Assembly (NCBI RefSeq): GCF_019192965.1
Contig: NZ_JAHTKU010000005.1
Coordinates: 62,001 to 126,000 of the forward strand
Origin: Nocardioides daeguensis
GTDB lineage: Bacteria; Actinomycetota; Actinomycetes; Propionibacteriales; Nocardioidaceae
Direction of reading: 5' to 3'
Length of the DNA stretch: 64,000 nucleotides
In this document: positions 16,811-25,869 of the stretch, one piece after another
Position numbering within the stretch: the first letter of the stretch is position 1
How the letters are laid out: each line of letters starts with the position of its first letter
The notes under the pieces: generated by a model
The model's input: only the letters and a program-made list of their open reading frames with translations
Told to the model about the DNA's origin: nothing
The model's database searches: none
Program-made: the position numbers and the translations under genes

Positions 16811-17455
16811 ATGCGCACCCTGGTCGTGGATCACCCCCTCGTCGCCCACAAGCTGACCGTGCTCCGCAACAAGGAGACCGACTCCCCGACCTTCCGGGCG
16901 CTGGCCGACGAGCTGGTGACCCTGCTGGCCTACGAGGCCACCCGCGACGTCCGGGTCGAGCCGACCGAGATCGAGACGCCGGTCGCCCCGACCACCGGCA
17001 TCCGGCTGGCGGCCCCGCGCCCGCTCGTCGTACCGATCCTTCGGGCGGGCCTCGGCATGCTCGACGGCATGGTCCGGCTGCTGCCGACGGCCGAGGTGGG
17101 CTTCTTGGGCATGGTCCGCAACGAGGAGACGCTGGCGGCGACGACGTACGCCGAGCGCCTGCCGGAGGACCTGTCCGGCCGCCAGTGCTACGTCGTCGAC
17201 CCGATGCTCGCGACCGGTGGCACCCTCGCCGCAGCGATCCGGTTCCTGGTCGACCGCGGTGCCGACCACATCACCGCCGTGTGCCTGCTCGCCGCCCCCG
17301 AGGGCTGCGCGCGGCTCGAGCAGGAGCTCGGCGACCTGGAGATCCCGGTGACGATCGTGACCGCGGCGATGGACGAGCGGCTCAACGAGAAGGGCTACAT
17401 CGTCCCGGGCCTCGGCGACGCCGGTGACCGGATGTACGGCATCGCCGCGGGCTGA
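16811..17455 (+). CDS. upp: Uracil phosphoribosyltransferase
   Basis: Makes UMP from uracil and PRPP in pyrimidine salvage. 214 residues; PRPP loop [16 protein letters not shown]-terminal [20 protein letters not shown] and C-terminal uracil-binding [16 protein letters not shown] are all intact. ATG at 16811. Monocistronic by appearance; divergent from the class F sortase. Confidence 0.97.
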   Translation: MRTLVVDHPLVAHKLTVLRNKETDSPTFRALADELVTLLAYEATRDVRVEPTEIETPVAPTTGIRLAAPRPLVVPILRAGLGMLDGMVRLLPTAEVGFLGMVRNEETLAATTYAERLPEDLSGRQCYVVDPMLATGGTLAAAIRFLVDRGADHITAVCLLAAPEGCARLEQELGDLEIPVTIVTAAMDERLNEKGYIVPGLGDAGDRMYGIAAG

Positions 17456-17528
17456 CCGACCGCTCAGGCGGGATCCGGGCGCGCCGATGGAGTCCGCGGG
17501 GACCTCACCCCGCGAACTGGAGGCAGCC

Positions 17529-18185
17529 ATGACCCGCAACCCCTTCGTCCGGATCGCCGCGACCGGCGCCGTCGCAGCAGTCGCCTTGGCGGCCACCGTC
17601 CTCACCGGCCCGGCGTACGCCGCCCGGGACCGTGACGGCGACGGCATGCCGAACCGCTGGGAGGCGCGCAACGGCCTCGACCCGCGCCGGGCCGACGCCG
17701 GCAAGGACGCCGACCACGACGGGCTGACCAACCTGGCCGAGTTCCGCCGGCACTCGGACCCAACCGACGAGGACACCGACGGCGACGGCCAGGACGACGG
17801 CGACGAGGTCCACGACCACACCCGGTCCACCCGCCTGCTGAGCTCCGACTCCGACCGCGACGGCGTGCTCGACGGCGACGAGGACAGCGACCACGACGGG
17901 GTGGCGAACGAGGACGAGGACGACACCCGCGAGACCTGCAACGCCGACGACGACGACACCGACGGCGACCTCATCGACGACGAGGACGAGAACGACCACG
18001 GGTACGCCGCGGACGACTCCGACTCCGACGACGACGGGGTCCTCGACGGCGACGAGACGGACGACAGCAGCGACGACAGCGACGACAGCAGCGCCGCCGG
18101 TGACGACCGGTGCGGCTCCCACCACGGCGGCGACGACTCCGACGACGCCGCGGACGACGCCGACGAGCCGGAGCTCGACGACTAG
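17529..18185 (+). CDS. Secreted acidic protein with thrombospondin type-3-like Ca-binding repeats
   Basis: 218 residues. Signal peptide ending near GPAYA, then repeated calcium-binding loops of the TSP3 or dockerin-like D-x-D-x-D-G type (DRDGDGMPNRWE, DADHDGLTNLAE, DTDGDGQDDGDE, DSDRDGVLDGDE and others). The C-terminal third is an almost pure Asp/Ser/Glu tail. The ATG at 17529 has GGAGG upstream. No wall anchor or catalytic domain is seen. Calcium binding outside the cell is inferred from the loops; the biological role is unknown. Confidence 0.85.
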   Translation: MTRNPFVRIAATGAVAAVALAATVLTGPAYAARDRDGDGMPNRWEARNGLDPRRADAGKDADHDGLTNLAEFRRHSDPTDEDTDGDGQDDGDEVHDHTRSTRLLSSDSDRDGVLDGDEDSDHDGVANEDEDDTRETCNADDDDTDGDLIDDEDENDHGYAADDSDSDDDGVLDGDETDDSSDDSDDSSAAGDDRCGSHHGGDDSDDAADDADEPELDD

Positions 18186-18200
18186 GACGGCTGCCGTCCT
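18184..18200 (+). terminator. Short hairpin after the acidic protein gene
   Basis: AGGACGG, CTG loop, CCGTCCT, beginning at the stop codon of the preceding gene. The stem is 7 bp and not followed by a T tract, so it is only a weak terminator candidate. Confidence 0.4.
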
Positions 18201-18219
18201 CTCCAGCCCGCCGAGCGCA

Positions 18220-18332
18220 ACCGGGTGACGCCTAGACGTATAGACGTACGTCACACGTAAGACGGCCCCCGTGAGGGGGTGAGGCCTGTGTAACTTGGCT
18301 CGCGCTGTATCCACAGAATGGCTGGAGGCTCG
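18220..18332 (+). promoter_or_regulatory. Promoter region of pntAB
   Basis: Contains a tandem TAGACGTA-TAGACGTA repeat (about 18233-18248) followed by CGTCAC, with GTGACG just upstream, giving inverted arms around the repeat. This is the likely control region of the transhydrogenase operon; specific boxes are not assigned. Confidence 0.4.
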
Positions 18333-19877
18333 ATGCTGATCGGCATCCCGCGCGAGTCGAAACAGGGTGAAACCCTGGTCGCGGCGACCGCAAAGACCGT
18401 AACCCAACTGACCAACCTCGGCTACGACGTGATCGTCGAGTCGGGCGCCGGCGACCTCGCCGACCAGCCCGACAGCGCGTTCACGGGGCTCGACGACGCC
18501 AAGGTGCGGGTCGGGACGACGCAGGAGGTGTGGGCCGCCGACGTCGTGGTCAAGGTCAACGCCCCCTCCGACGAGGAGATCGGCCGGCTGCGCAAGGGCG
18601 CCACGATCATCTCGATGATGGCGCCGGGTCGCAGTCCCGAGCTGCTCGAGAAGCTCCAGGCCCAGGGCGTCACGGCCCTGGCCATGGACGCCGTGCCGCG
18701 GATCTCGCGCGCGCAGTCGATGGACGTGCTGTCCTCGATGGCGAACGTCGCGGGCTACCGCGCCGTGGTCGAGGCCGCGCACGAGTTCGGCCGGATGTTC
18801 ACCGGCCAGGTCACCGCCGCCGGCAAGATCCCGCCGGCCCGCGTGTTCGTCGTGGGTGCCGGTGTCGCCGGCCTCGCCGCGATCGGTGCGGCCTCGGCGA
18901 TGGGTGCCGTCGTGCGTGCGTTCGACGTGCGTCCCGAGGTCGCCGAGCAGGTCGAGTCGATGGGTGCGCAGTTCGTCCACGTCGACATGGAGCAGGAGGT
19001 CTCCTCCGACGGCTACGCCAAGGAGATGTCCGCCGCGCAGGTCGCCGCGACCGCCGCGATGTACGACGAGGAGGCGCGTGCCGCCGACATCGTCATCACG
19101 ACCGCGCTGATCCCCGGACGCCCGGCTCCGTCCCTGCTCACCGCCGAGACCGTGGCCGGCATGCGCAACGGCTCGGTGATCGTCGACATGGCCGCCGCCA
19201 ACGGCGGCAACGCCGCCGGCACCGTGGCCGACCAGAAGGTCGTCACCGCCAACGGCGTCACGATCCTCGGCTACACCGACCTCGCCGGACGCCTGGCCGC
19301 GCAGACCTCGCAGCTGTACGGCACCAACATCGTCAACCTGCTCAAGCTGCTGACCCCGGAGAAGGACGGCCAGCTGGGCCTGGACTTCGACGACGTCGTG
19401 CAGCGCGGCATCACGGTCGTGCACAACGGCGAGGGCATGTGGCCGCCGCCGGCCGTGACGGTCTCGGCTGCCCCCGCGGCCGCGGCCGCTGCCCCGGCAC
19501 CGGTCAAGGAGCCCAAGGCGCCGATGGCGGCGGGCACCAAGGTCGGTCTGGTGCTGGGCGGGATCGGCCTGTTCTGGCTGGTCAACGCGCTGGCTCCGAC
19601 CGACGAGCTGCGTCGCCACTTCACGGTGCTGATGCTCTCGATCGTGATCGGCTACTACGTCATCGGCAAGGTCGCGCACGCGCTGCACACGCCGCTGATG
19701 TCGGTCACCAACGCCATCTCCGGTGTCGTGGTCGTCGGTGCGCTGCTGCAGGTGCCGAGCAACGACAACCTCGTGCTGGGCCTGTCGCTGGTCGCGATCC
19801 TGCTGGCCTCGATCAACGTGTTCGGTGGGTTCGCGGTCACGCGCCGCATGCTCTCGATGTTCAGCAAGGGAGCCTGA
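18333..19877 (+). CDS. pntA: NAD(P) transhydrogenase subunit alpha (fused alpha1-alpha2)
   Basis: Proton-translocating transhydrogenase that couples hydride transfer between NADH and NADP to the proton gradient. The 514 residues contain the NAD domain ([20 protein letters not shown]) and, after an Ala/Pro linker near residue 390, four C-terminal membrane segments, as in E. coli PntA. I chose the ATG at 18333 because GGAGG precedes it; an ATG at 18318 lacks a ribosome site. pntB follows after 3 bases. Confidence 0.95.
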   Translation: MLIGIPRESKQGETLVAATAKTVTQLTNLGYDVIVESGAGDLADQPDSAFTGLDDAKVRVGTTQEVWAADVVVKVNAPSDEEIGRLRKGATIISMMAPGRSPELLEKLQAQGVTALAMDAVPRISRAQSMDVLSSMANVAGYRAVVEAAHEFGRMFTGQVTAAGKIPPARVFVVGAGVAGLAAIGAASAMGAVVRAFDVRPEVAEQVESMGAQFVHVDMEQEVSSDGYAKEMSAAQVAATAAMYDEEARAADIVITTALIPGRPAPSLLTAETVAGMRNGSVIVDMAAANGGNAAGTVADQKVVTANGVTILGYTDLAGRLAAQTSQLYGTNIVNLLKLLTPEKDGQLGLDFDDVVQRGITVVHNGEGMWPPPAVTVSAAPAAAAAAPAPVKEPKAPMAAGTKVGLVLGGIGLFWLVNALAPTDELRRHFTVLMLSIVIGYYVIGKVAHALHTPLMSVTNAISGVVVVGALLQVPSNDNLVLGLSLVAILLASINVFGGFAVTRRMLSMFSKGA

Positions 19878-19880
19878 TCC

Positions 19881-21305
19881 ATGGACATCCTCTCCATCAC
19901 CGGCGCGGCGTACATCGTCGCCGCACTGCTGTTCATCCTCTCGCTGGCGGGCCTCTCGAAGCACGAGTCGGCCAAGAACGGCCTGACCTTCGGCATCGTC
20001 GGCATGGCCGTCGCCCTGGTCGCGACCGTGGCCGCGGTGATCGACGGCAGCGACTTCGTCGACAACCGTGGCCTGGTCATCGCCCTGATGCTGGCCGCCG
20101 TCGCCGTCGGCGCCGCGATCGGCCTGTGGCGCGCCAAGATCGTCGAGATGACCGGCATGCCCGAGCTCATCGCCATGCTGCACTCGTTCGTCGGCCTCGC
20201 GGCCGTCGCCATCGGATGGAACGGGCACATCCTCGGCTCCCACGAGTCGATGGACAGCCTGGTCAACATCCACGAGGCCGAGGTCGCGATCGGCATCTTC
20301 ATCGGTGCCGTCACCTTCACCGGCTCCATCGTGGCCAACCTGAAGCTGTCGGCGAAGATGAAGTCCGCCCCGCTCATGCTGCCGGGCAAGAACCTCATCA
20401 ACGTCGGCTCGCTGGTGCTGTTCGCGATCCTGACCGCGGTCTACGTCTCGCTGGACACCCACGACAACACCTCGGCCGACATCCTGCTGGGCGTGCTCAC
20501 CGTCCTGGCGCTCGCGCTGGGCTGGCACCTGGTCGCCTCCATCGGCGGCGGCGACATGCCGGTCGTGGTGTCGATGCTCAACTCGTACTCCGGTTGGGCC
20601 GCGGCCGCCTCGGGCTTCCTGCTCGGCAACGACCTGCTCATCGTCACCGGCGCCCTGGTCGGCTCCTCCGGTGCCTACCTGTCCTACATCATGTGCAAGG
20701 CGATGAACCGCTCGTTCATCTCCGTCATCGCCGGCGGCTTCGGCATCGAGGCCGGCCCGGCCGAGGACAAGGACTACGGCGAGCACCGCGAGATCCAGGC
20801 CGACGCCGTGGCCGAGCTCCTCTCCGGCGCGTCCTCGGTGGTGATCACCCCCGGCTACGGCATGGCCGTGGCGCAGGCGCAGTACCCCGTCGCCGACCTG
20901 ACCGCGAAGCTGCGGGCCAAGGGCGTCGACGTGCGCTTCGGCATCCACCCGGTCGCGGGTCGCCTCCCCGGGCACATGAACGTGCTGCTCGCCGAGGCCA
21001 AGCTGCCCTACGACATCGTGCTCGAGATGGACGAGATCAACGACGACTTCGGTGACACCGACGTCGTGCTGGTCATCGGCGCCAACGACACGGTCAACCC
21101 GGCCGCGTCGGAGGACCCGTCCTCGCCCATCGCGGGCATGCCGGTCCTGGAGGTCTGGAACGCCAAGGACGTCATCGTCTTCAAGCGCTCCATGGCCGCC
21201 GGCTACGCCGGCGTGCAGAACCCGCTGTTCTTCCGCGAGAACAGCCAGATGCTGTTCGGCGACGCCAAAGACCGCGTCGAGGACATCGTCAAGGCACTCG
21301 GCTGA
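19881..21305 (+). CDS. pntB: NAD(P) transhydrogenase subunit beta
   Basis: 474 residues: about nine membrane segments in the first 270 residues, then the NADP-binding domain III ([56 protein letters not shown]). Complete and normal length. It forms the membrane enzyme with PntA and supplies NADPH. Followed by a clear hairpin terminator. Confidence 0.97.
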   Translation: MDILSITGAAYIVAALLFILSLAGLSKHESAKNGLTFGIVGMAVALVATVAAVIDGSDFVDNRGLVIALMLAAVAVGAAIGLWRAKIVEMTGMPELIAMLHSFVGLAAVAIGWNGHILGSHESMDSLVNIHEAEVAIGIFIGAVTFTGSIVANLKLSAKMKSAPLMLPGKNLINVGSLVLFAILTAVYVSLDTHDNTSADILLGVLTVLALALGWHLVASIGGGDMPVVVSMLNSYSGWAAAASGFLLGNDLLIVTGALVGSSGAYLSYIMCKAMNRSFISVIAGGFGIEAGPAEDKDYGEHREIQADAVAELLSGASSVVITPGYGMAVAQAQYPVADLTAKLRAKGVDVRFGIHPVAGRLPGHMNVLLAEAKLPYDIVLEMDEINDDFGDTDVVLVIGANDTVNPAASEDPSSPIAGMPVLEVWNAKDVIVFKRSMAAGYAGVQNPLFFRENSQMLFGDAKDRVEDIVKALG

Positions 21306-21319
21306 CACCAGTCGTACGA

Positions 21320-21356
21320 CGAAGGGCCGGCTCCGCACCGCGGGGCCGGCCCTTCG
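21320..21356 (+). terminator. Rho-independent-type terminator of pntAB
   Basis: 12-bp perfect stem (arms 21320-21331 and 21345-21356), 13-base loop, 15 bp after the pntB stop. Confidence 0.8.
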
Positions 21357-21359
21357 GCA

Positions 21360-21449
21360 TGTAACACGCCGTCCACGTCGCGACACGCCGTACGACACGC
21401 CTGACGCGTGCTGAGAACGGCCGGGTGGTCGGGTGGACAGCGTGTTACA
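21360..21449. repeat. 17-bp inverted repeat flanking a 56-bp spacer
   Basis: TGTAACACGCCGTCCAC at 21360-21376 is complementary, with one mismatch, to 21433-21449, which covers the stop codon of the convergent thpR gene. The spacer carries two more ACACGCC copies. It could form a second, cruciform terminator for the minus strand. Confidence 0.6.
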
Positions 21450-22002
21450 GCAGGATCTCGGCGAGCGGCTCGTAGCGCGGCGTCCGGCGCGGGCCCTCCC
21501 CGAGGTGGGACGCGATGACCGAGATCGACTCGAGCGGCCAGGCCGGTCCCGCATAGGTCTCCAGCAGGCGCACCCAGCTGGTCATCTCGGTCGGGCGGCC
21601 GCCGGTGCGGGCAAGCGTGACGTGGGGCCGGAAGCGCTGGCCGTCGACCTCGATCCCGCAGGCGACAGCGGCATTGCGCGCCCGGGTGGAGGCGGCCACG
21701 AGGACCTCGTCACCGCCGGTCACCCCGGTGGCGAGCACCCGGCCCTGCGCGACGTTGGGGAACACCACGGCACCCGCCAGGGACAGCTCGACCGAGGCGA
21801 GTCCGTCGAGGGACTCGGCCAACCGGTCGACGTACAGGTCGACGCGGTGGTCGGGTGCCTCGGCCATGAAGGCGAGGGTGAGGTGGAGCTGCTCGGGGCG
21901 GGTCCAGCGGAAGTCGCCGGCCGCGCGACGGGGCTCGAGGAAGTCGTCGAGGTGCGCCACCGCCTCCGGGGGAGGCGCCACGGCGGCGAAGACCCGGACC
22001 AT
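21445..22002 (-). CDS. thpR: 2'-5' RNA ligase / cyclic phosphodiesterase family protein
   Basis: 185 residues of the 2H phosphoesterase fold with both catalytic tetrapeptides: HLTLAF and HVTLAR. It opens with MVRVFAAVAPP, the usual start of bacterial ThpR. The ATG at 22002 touches the stop of the upstream VIT-family gene (TGATG). Enzymes of this family hydrolyse 2',3'-cyclic phosphates on RNA; the in vivo substrate is not known. Confidence 0.9.
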   Translation of the reverse strand: MVRVFAAVAPPPEAVAHLDDFLEPRRAAGDFRWTRPEQLHLTLAFMAEAPDHRVDLYVDRLAESLDGLASVELSLAGAVVFPNVAQGRVLATGVTGGDEVLVAASTRARNAAVACGIEVDGQRFRPHVTLARTGGRPTEMTSWVRLLETYAGPAWPLESISVIASHLGEGPRRTPRYEPLAEILL

Positions 22003-22748
22003 CAGACCTGGGTGCCGACCAGCTGACCGATGCCGTAGGTGACCGCCATGGCGAGCAGACTTCCCACGACGTTGCGCACGACGGCGGTCCGCGCCGAGCC
22101 GAAGCCGAACCTCGCACTCAGCCACCCGGTCAGGCTCAGCGCCGCCACGACCGCCGCGACGGTGACCGGAACCCGCGCGCCGGCGGCGACGAGCACGATG
22201 GTCAGCAGCGGCAGCAGGGCACCGAGGGTGAACGACAGCATCGAGGCCACCGCGGCACCCCAGGGGCTGGTGAGGTCCTCCGGGTCGATGCCGAGCTCGA
22301 CCTCCGCGTGCGCGGCGAGGGCGTCGTGCTCGGTCAGCTGCTCGGCGACCTGCAGCGCGAGGTCGGGGTCGAGGCCCTTGTCGACGTAGAGACCGGCCAG
22401 CTCGGCGAGCTCCTCCTCGGGCGTCTCGAGCAGCTCGCGGCGCTCCTTGGCCAGCAGCGCCTCCTCGGAGTCGCGCTGGGTGCTGACCGAGACGTACTCG
22501 CCGGCGGCCATGCTCATCGCGCCGGCTGCCAGGCCCGCGACGCCGGCCACCAGGATGGCTGTGCGGTCGGTCGTCGCACCCGCGACGCCGAGCACGAGGC
22601 CCGCGGTCGACACGATGCCGTCGTTGGCGCCGAGCACGCCCGCGCGCAACCAGTTGAGTCGGCTGTTGAAGCCCTGCTGGTGCGGCTCGTCGTCGTGCGG
22701 TCCCACCGGGACGTCTGCCGCGTCGGCGGCCTGGTTCACCTCGGTCAC
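22002..22748 (-). CDS. VIT1/CCC1-family transporter
   Basis: Membrane protein of 248 residues from the GTG at 22748 (a GTG at 22739 is also possible). The family hallmark is LRAGVLGANDGIVSTAGLVL at the first membrane helix, followed by AGAMSMAAGEYVSVSTQRDSE, a long acidic helical insertion (residues about 95-160) and three further membrane helices. Yeast and plant relatives move iron and manganese; the bacterial substrate is inferred as Fe or Mn. It overlaps thpR. Confidence 0.9.
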   Translation of the reverse strand: MTEVNQAADAADVPVGPHDDEPHQQGFNSRLNWLRAGVLGANDGIVSTAGLVLGVAGATTDRTAILVAGVAGLAAGAMSMAAGEYVSVSTQRDSEEALLAKERRELLETPEEELAELAGLYVDKGLDPDLALQVAEQLTEHDALAAHAEVELGIDPEDLTSPWGAAVASMLSFTLGALLPLLTIVLVAAGARVPVTVAAVVAALSLTGWLSARFGFGSARTAVVRNVVGSLLAMAVTYGIGQLVGTQV

Positions 22749-22910
22749 GCCTCCATCATCCCCGACGGGTGATGCGGTGCGCGACCGACCTCGCGCCAGG
22801 GTAAAGACTCGCCGTGGCCCCTGTCGGCGACGCCGATCCCGACCTACGCTCGCAAAGGCTGGGGGAAGCGGGATCGAGGGCCGCCCGGGCGGCCGGACAG
22901 GAGCAGCACC

Positions 22911-23342
22911 GTGGGACTCTTCAGCAAGGCGAAGGACGCGATGGGGGCCGCCCAGCAGGCGGCCCAGCAAGCTGGGCAACAGGCTCAGGCGGCCGCCGCC
23001 CAGCAGCAGGCGGGACAACAGCCGGGCCAGCAGCCGGGCTACGTGCACGTCGAGGGTGCGGGTCCCGTCGACCCGGCGGCGTTCGGCGGACCGTCCACCC
23101 GCTCCGTCGCGGAGGACGACCCGATCTGGGAGCCGATCAACGGCATCTCGCTGCAGGACTACGCCGACCTCTCCCGTGAGGCACAGGCCCGCGGGGTGAC
23201 CGACGAGGCCGGGATGATCGCCCTCGCCCAGGAGCGCGGCCTCACCGCCGCGGACACCAAGGCCGCGCTCGACGGCTGGATCGCGCGGATGGGCCAGTCC
23301 CAGGCGGTCGGGCAGCAGTTCCGCCGGTTCCTCGGCTACTGA
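22911..23342 (+). CDS. Small Gln/Ala-rich protein of unknown function
   Basis: 143 residues from the GTG at 22911, which has GGAGCAG upstream. The first 45 residues are rich in Ala and Gln (AQQAAQQAGQQAQAAAA); the rest is a folded-looking domain (DPIWEPINGISLQDYADL, RGLTAADTKAALDGWIARMG). No membrane segment or signal peptide. It opens with MGLFSKAK, similar to the MGLFRDW start of the next gene 13 bp downstream, suggesting a two-gene unit. Not recognised further. Confidence 0.7.
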   Translation: MGLFSKAKDAMGAAQQAAQQAGQQAQAAAAQQQAGQQPGQQPGYVHVEGAGPVDPAAFGGPSTRSVAEDDPIWEPINGISLQDYADLSREAQARGVTDEAGMIALAQERGLTAADTKAALDGWIARMGQSQAVGQQFRRFLGY

Positions 23343-23355
23343 ACGGAGCCTGGCC

Positions 23356-23856
23356 GTGGGCCTGTTCCGCGACTGGCAGCGGATGACCCGCGCCAACAAG
23401 GAGTACCTCGAGAAGCAGGGCCGCCCGTCGTCGTACGTCGGGCAGCTCGCGGACATCCCGAACCGGATGCGGGAGGCCGCCGACAACACCGAGCTCGGCC
23501 TGCGGATGGCGCGCCACCTCGAGCTGACCAACGGGTCGGGGCTGCCCGCGATCGCGGTGGTGATGGCGGCCCAGCAGGTCGGCAGCTACGCGGGGATGTC
23601 GCCGGTGCTGCGGGTGCAGGCGCGGGTGGAGCGCGCCGACGGCACCGAGGCGTACGTCGTCACCTGCGACCAGGTCGTCGCAGGGATGCACCTGGGACGG
23701 TTCCAGCCCGAGGCGAGGCTGGCGGTGATGGTCGACCCCGCCGACCCCCTCGACTTCGCAGTCGACTGGATCCGGACCGGCCAGCTGGGACCACCGCCGC
23801 CCGGGTCGGTACCGGGCCCCGGGGCACCCGGCGCGCGGCGTACGACGCAGGAGTGA
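23356..23856 (+). CDS. Conserved-looking protein of unknown function
   Basis: 166 residues from a GTG start at 23356. Alpha-helical N-terminus (DWQRMTRANKEYLEKQGRPS), a beta-type domain with VLRVQARVERADG and LAVMVDPADPLDFAVDW, and a Pro/Gly tail. Cytoplasmic by appearance. It is co-oriented with and 13 bp after the preceding unknown gene. No catalytic motif is recognised. Confidence 0.7.
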   Translation: MGLFRDWQRMTRANKEYLEKQGRPSSYVGQLADIPNRMREAADNTELGLRMARHLELTNGSGLPAIAVVMAAQQVGSYAGMSPVLRVQARVERADGTEAYVVTCDQVVAGMHLGRFQPEARLAVMVDPADPLDFAVDWIRTGQLGPPPPGSVPGPGAPGARRTTQE

Positions 23857-23932
23857 GGCGTCCCAGGCGTCACTCGCGCACCACCGGGAGGGCGTTCCCT
23901 GCGCTGGTCAGGGGTTGCAACCCCCGACAAGC

Positions 23933-23964
23933 GCATGGATCCCCGGATGTCCGGGGATCCATGC
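23933..23964. terminator. Bidirectional hairpin between convergent genes
   Basis: 14-bp perfect stem (23933-23946 with 23951-23964) and ATGT loop. A separate 14-bp perfect palindrome, GGGGTTGCAACCCC, lies just before it at 23911-23924. Confidence 0.75.
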
Positions 23965-23984
23965 AGCCAGCCGGACGTTCGGGC

Positions 23985-25130
23985 TCAGAGGCCGAGGTCG
24001 CGGCCGATGAGCTCCTTCATGATCTCGTTGGAGCCGGCCCAGATCTTGGTGACCCGGGCGTCGCGCCAGGCGCGGGCCACGCGGTACTCGTTCATGAAGC
24101 CGTAGCCGCCGTGGAGCTGGACGCAGTGGTCGAGCACCTCGGACTGCACCTGCGAGGAGAACCACTTGGCCTTGGCGGCGTCGATCGCGGTGAGCGTGCC
24201 CTGGGAGTGGTTGAGGACGCACTTGTCGATGTAGGCCTCGGCGGCCTCGATCCGGGTGACCAGGTCGGCGAGCAGGAACTTGTTGTGCTGGAAGGTGCCG
24301 ATCGGGGCGCCGAAGGCCTGGCGCTCCTTGGCGTACTGCACCGTCTCCTCGAGGATCTGCTTGGCGTGCGCGATGTTGGCGACCGCGCAGCCGAGGCGCT
24401 CCTGCGGGAGCTTCTGCATCATGTGGATGAAGCCCATGTTGAGCTCGCCGATGATCTCGGCGTCGGTGACGCGCAGGTTCTCGAAGAACAGCTCGGCGGT
24501 GTCGGACTCCTCCATGCCGACCTTGTCGAGCTTGCGGCCGCGCGAGAAGCCCTCCATCGTGGCCTCGATGCCGAAGAGGGTGATGCCCTTGGGCCCCTTC
24601 TCCGGGTCGGTGCGCACGGCGGTGACGAACAGGTCGCCGGAGTAGCCGTTGGTGATGAAGGTCTTGGAGCCGTTGATGATCCACGAGTCGCCGTCACGCA
24701 CCGCGGTGGTCTTGAGCGCGGCGAGGTCGGAGCCGCCGGAGGGCTCGGTCATGCCGATGCCGAGCAGGATCTCGCCGGACGCGACGCCCGGGAGCCAACG
24801 CTGCTTCTGCTCCTCGGTGCCGAGCTCGACGATGTACGGCGCGGTGATGTCGGCGTGGATGCCGTGGCAGGTCGGGTACGCCGCGCCGGCCTTGGCGAGC
24901 TCCTCCTGGAGGACGGCGTTGAACCGGTAGTCGCCGGCGTCGGAGCCGCCGTACTCCTCGGGGATGCACAGGCCGAGCAGGCCCTGCTTGCCGGCCTCGA
25001 GCCAGAACTCGCGCGGCAGCGCCTTGGCCTTGATGTGCTCCTCCGCGTGCGGCAGCACCGAGCGGTCCACGAACTCCTTGACGGATGCGCGGAAAGCCTC
25101 GTGGTCCTCGTCGTAGATCTCACGCTTCAT
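23985..25130 (-). CDS. Acyl-CoA dehydrogenase
   Basis: FAD enzyme of beta-oxidation or branched-chain catabolism, 381 residues. The FAD and substrate motifs GIGMTEPSGGSD (about 124-135), GSKTFITNG and QLHGGYGFMNEY are intact. The position occupied by the catalytic Glu of medium-chain enzymes holds Ala365 (IWAGSNEIM), so the base is probably Glu244 in KLPQERLG, the arrangement of long-chain and isovaleryl-type enzymes. Apparently monocistronic. The substrate cannot be fixed from sequence. Confidence 0.93.
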   Translation of the reverse strand: MKREIYDEDHEAFRASVKEFVDRSVLPHAEEHIKAKALPREFWLEAGKQGLLGLCIPEEYGGSDAGDYRFNAVLQEELAKAGAAYPTCHGIHADITAPYIVELGTEEQKQRWLPGVASGEILLGIGMTEPSGGSDLAALKTTAVRDGDSWIINGSKTFITNGYSGDLFVTAVRTDPEKGPKGITLFGIEATMEGFSRGRKLDKVGMEESDTAELFFENLRVTDAEIIGELNMGFIHMMQKLPQERLGCAVANIAHAKQILEETVQYAKERQAFGAPIGTFQHNKFLLADLVTRIEAAEAYIDKCVLNHSQGTLTAIDAAKAKWFSSQVQSEVLDHCVQLHGGYGFMNEYRVARAWRDARVTKIWAGSNEIMKELIGRDLGL

Positions 25131-25216
25131 GCCGGCGACTCTACTCGCGGGTCACATCGGCGGTCGTTGTCCCCGAGCACAACAAAGCCCGCCGCGGCGT
25201 TGGTCGCCGGACACGA

Positions 25217-25786
25217 TCAGGAGGCGGCGGAGACCAACTCGCCGCAGCCACAGGCAGCCTGCACCTCGGCGTACAGCGCGGTGCCCCGCTCGCCCCACAG
25301 GCCGTTGACGACCAGGGCCGTCGGGCCGGCGACGAGCGCCTGCTTGTCCTCGTACAGGTTGTCCTGGGCGTAGGCCCGGGCCTCGTCCGCCGATGGCATC
25401 TCGACCCAGATGATGGTCTGAAGCAGCGCCGGGAGCCCGATGTCGACGGCGTCCTGGTCGCCGTAGCAGTCGAGCTGACGGAAGTCGACCTGGCTCGGGG
25501 CGCCGGTCTCGTTGGGGCTCCACTTCACGACCGCGCACGACGGGTTGTCGCTGGTCAGGTCGGCGGTCGCGGTCTCGACCACCGCGAAGTCGAGACGCGC
25601 ATCCGGGTCGGCCAGCCCGGCGCTGGTCGGGGCGCCGGTCACGTCACTGGTCGGGGCGCTGGTCGCGGCACTGGTCGGGGCCGGGTCGGGCTCGGCTGCC
25701 TTCGCTCCACCGTCGTCGGAGCCGCAGGCGGTGGTCGCGAGCAGCAGGAGCAGGGCGGGGGCGAGGCGGCGCAGGGCAGAGGTCAC
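25217..25786 (-). CDS. Putative lipoprotein
   Basis: 189 residues with a lipoprotein signal peptide (LAPALLLLLATTAC, acylated Cys at about residue 21), a Ser/Thr/Pro-rich linker (TSAATSAPTSDVTGAPTSAG) and a C-terminal domain with four cysteines (NPSCAVV, QLDCYG, ACGCGE). Outward-facing and membrane-anchored. No family is recognised. Adjacent genes give no clue to its role. Confidence 0.8.
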   Translation of the reverse strand: MTSALRRLAPALLLLLATTACGSDDGGAKAAEPDPAPTSAATSAPTSDVTGAPTSAGLADPDARLDFAVVETATADLTSDNPSCAVVKWSPNETGAPSQVDFRQLDCYGDQDAVDIGLPALLQTIIWVEMPSADEARAYAQDNLYEDKQALVAGPTALVVNGLWGERGTALYAEVQAACGCGELVSAAS

Positions 25787-25869
25787 GGCCCCATCCAGTC
25801 ACGCCCCGCCGGGCGCTCGCATCAGGGAATGACCCCAATGCTGTGGCTCGTCGGCATTACGCTTCCTCC

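Noticed and set aside
17505..21554. 1349-residue minus-strand frame opposite the acidic protein and pntAB
   Set aside because: It is a shadow of highly biased codons in three confident plus-strand genes; His/Asp/Val-rich composition has no protein family character.
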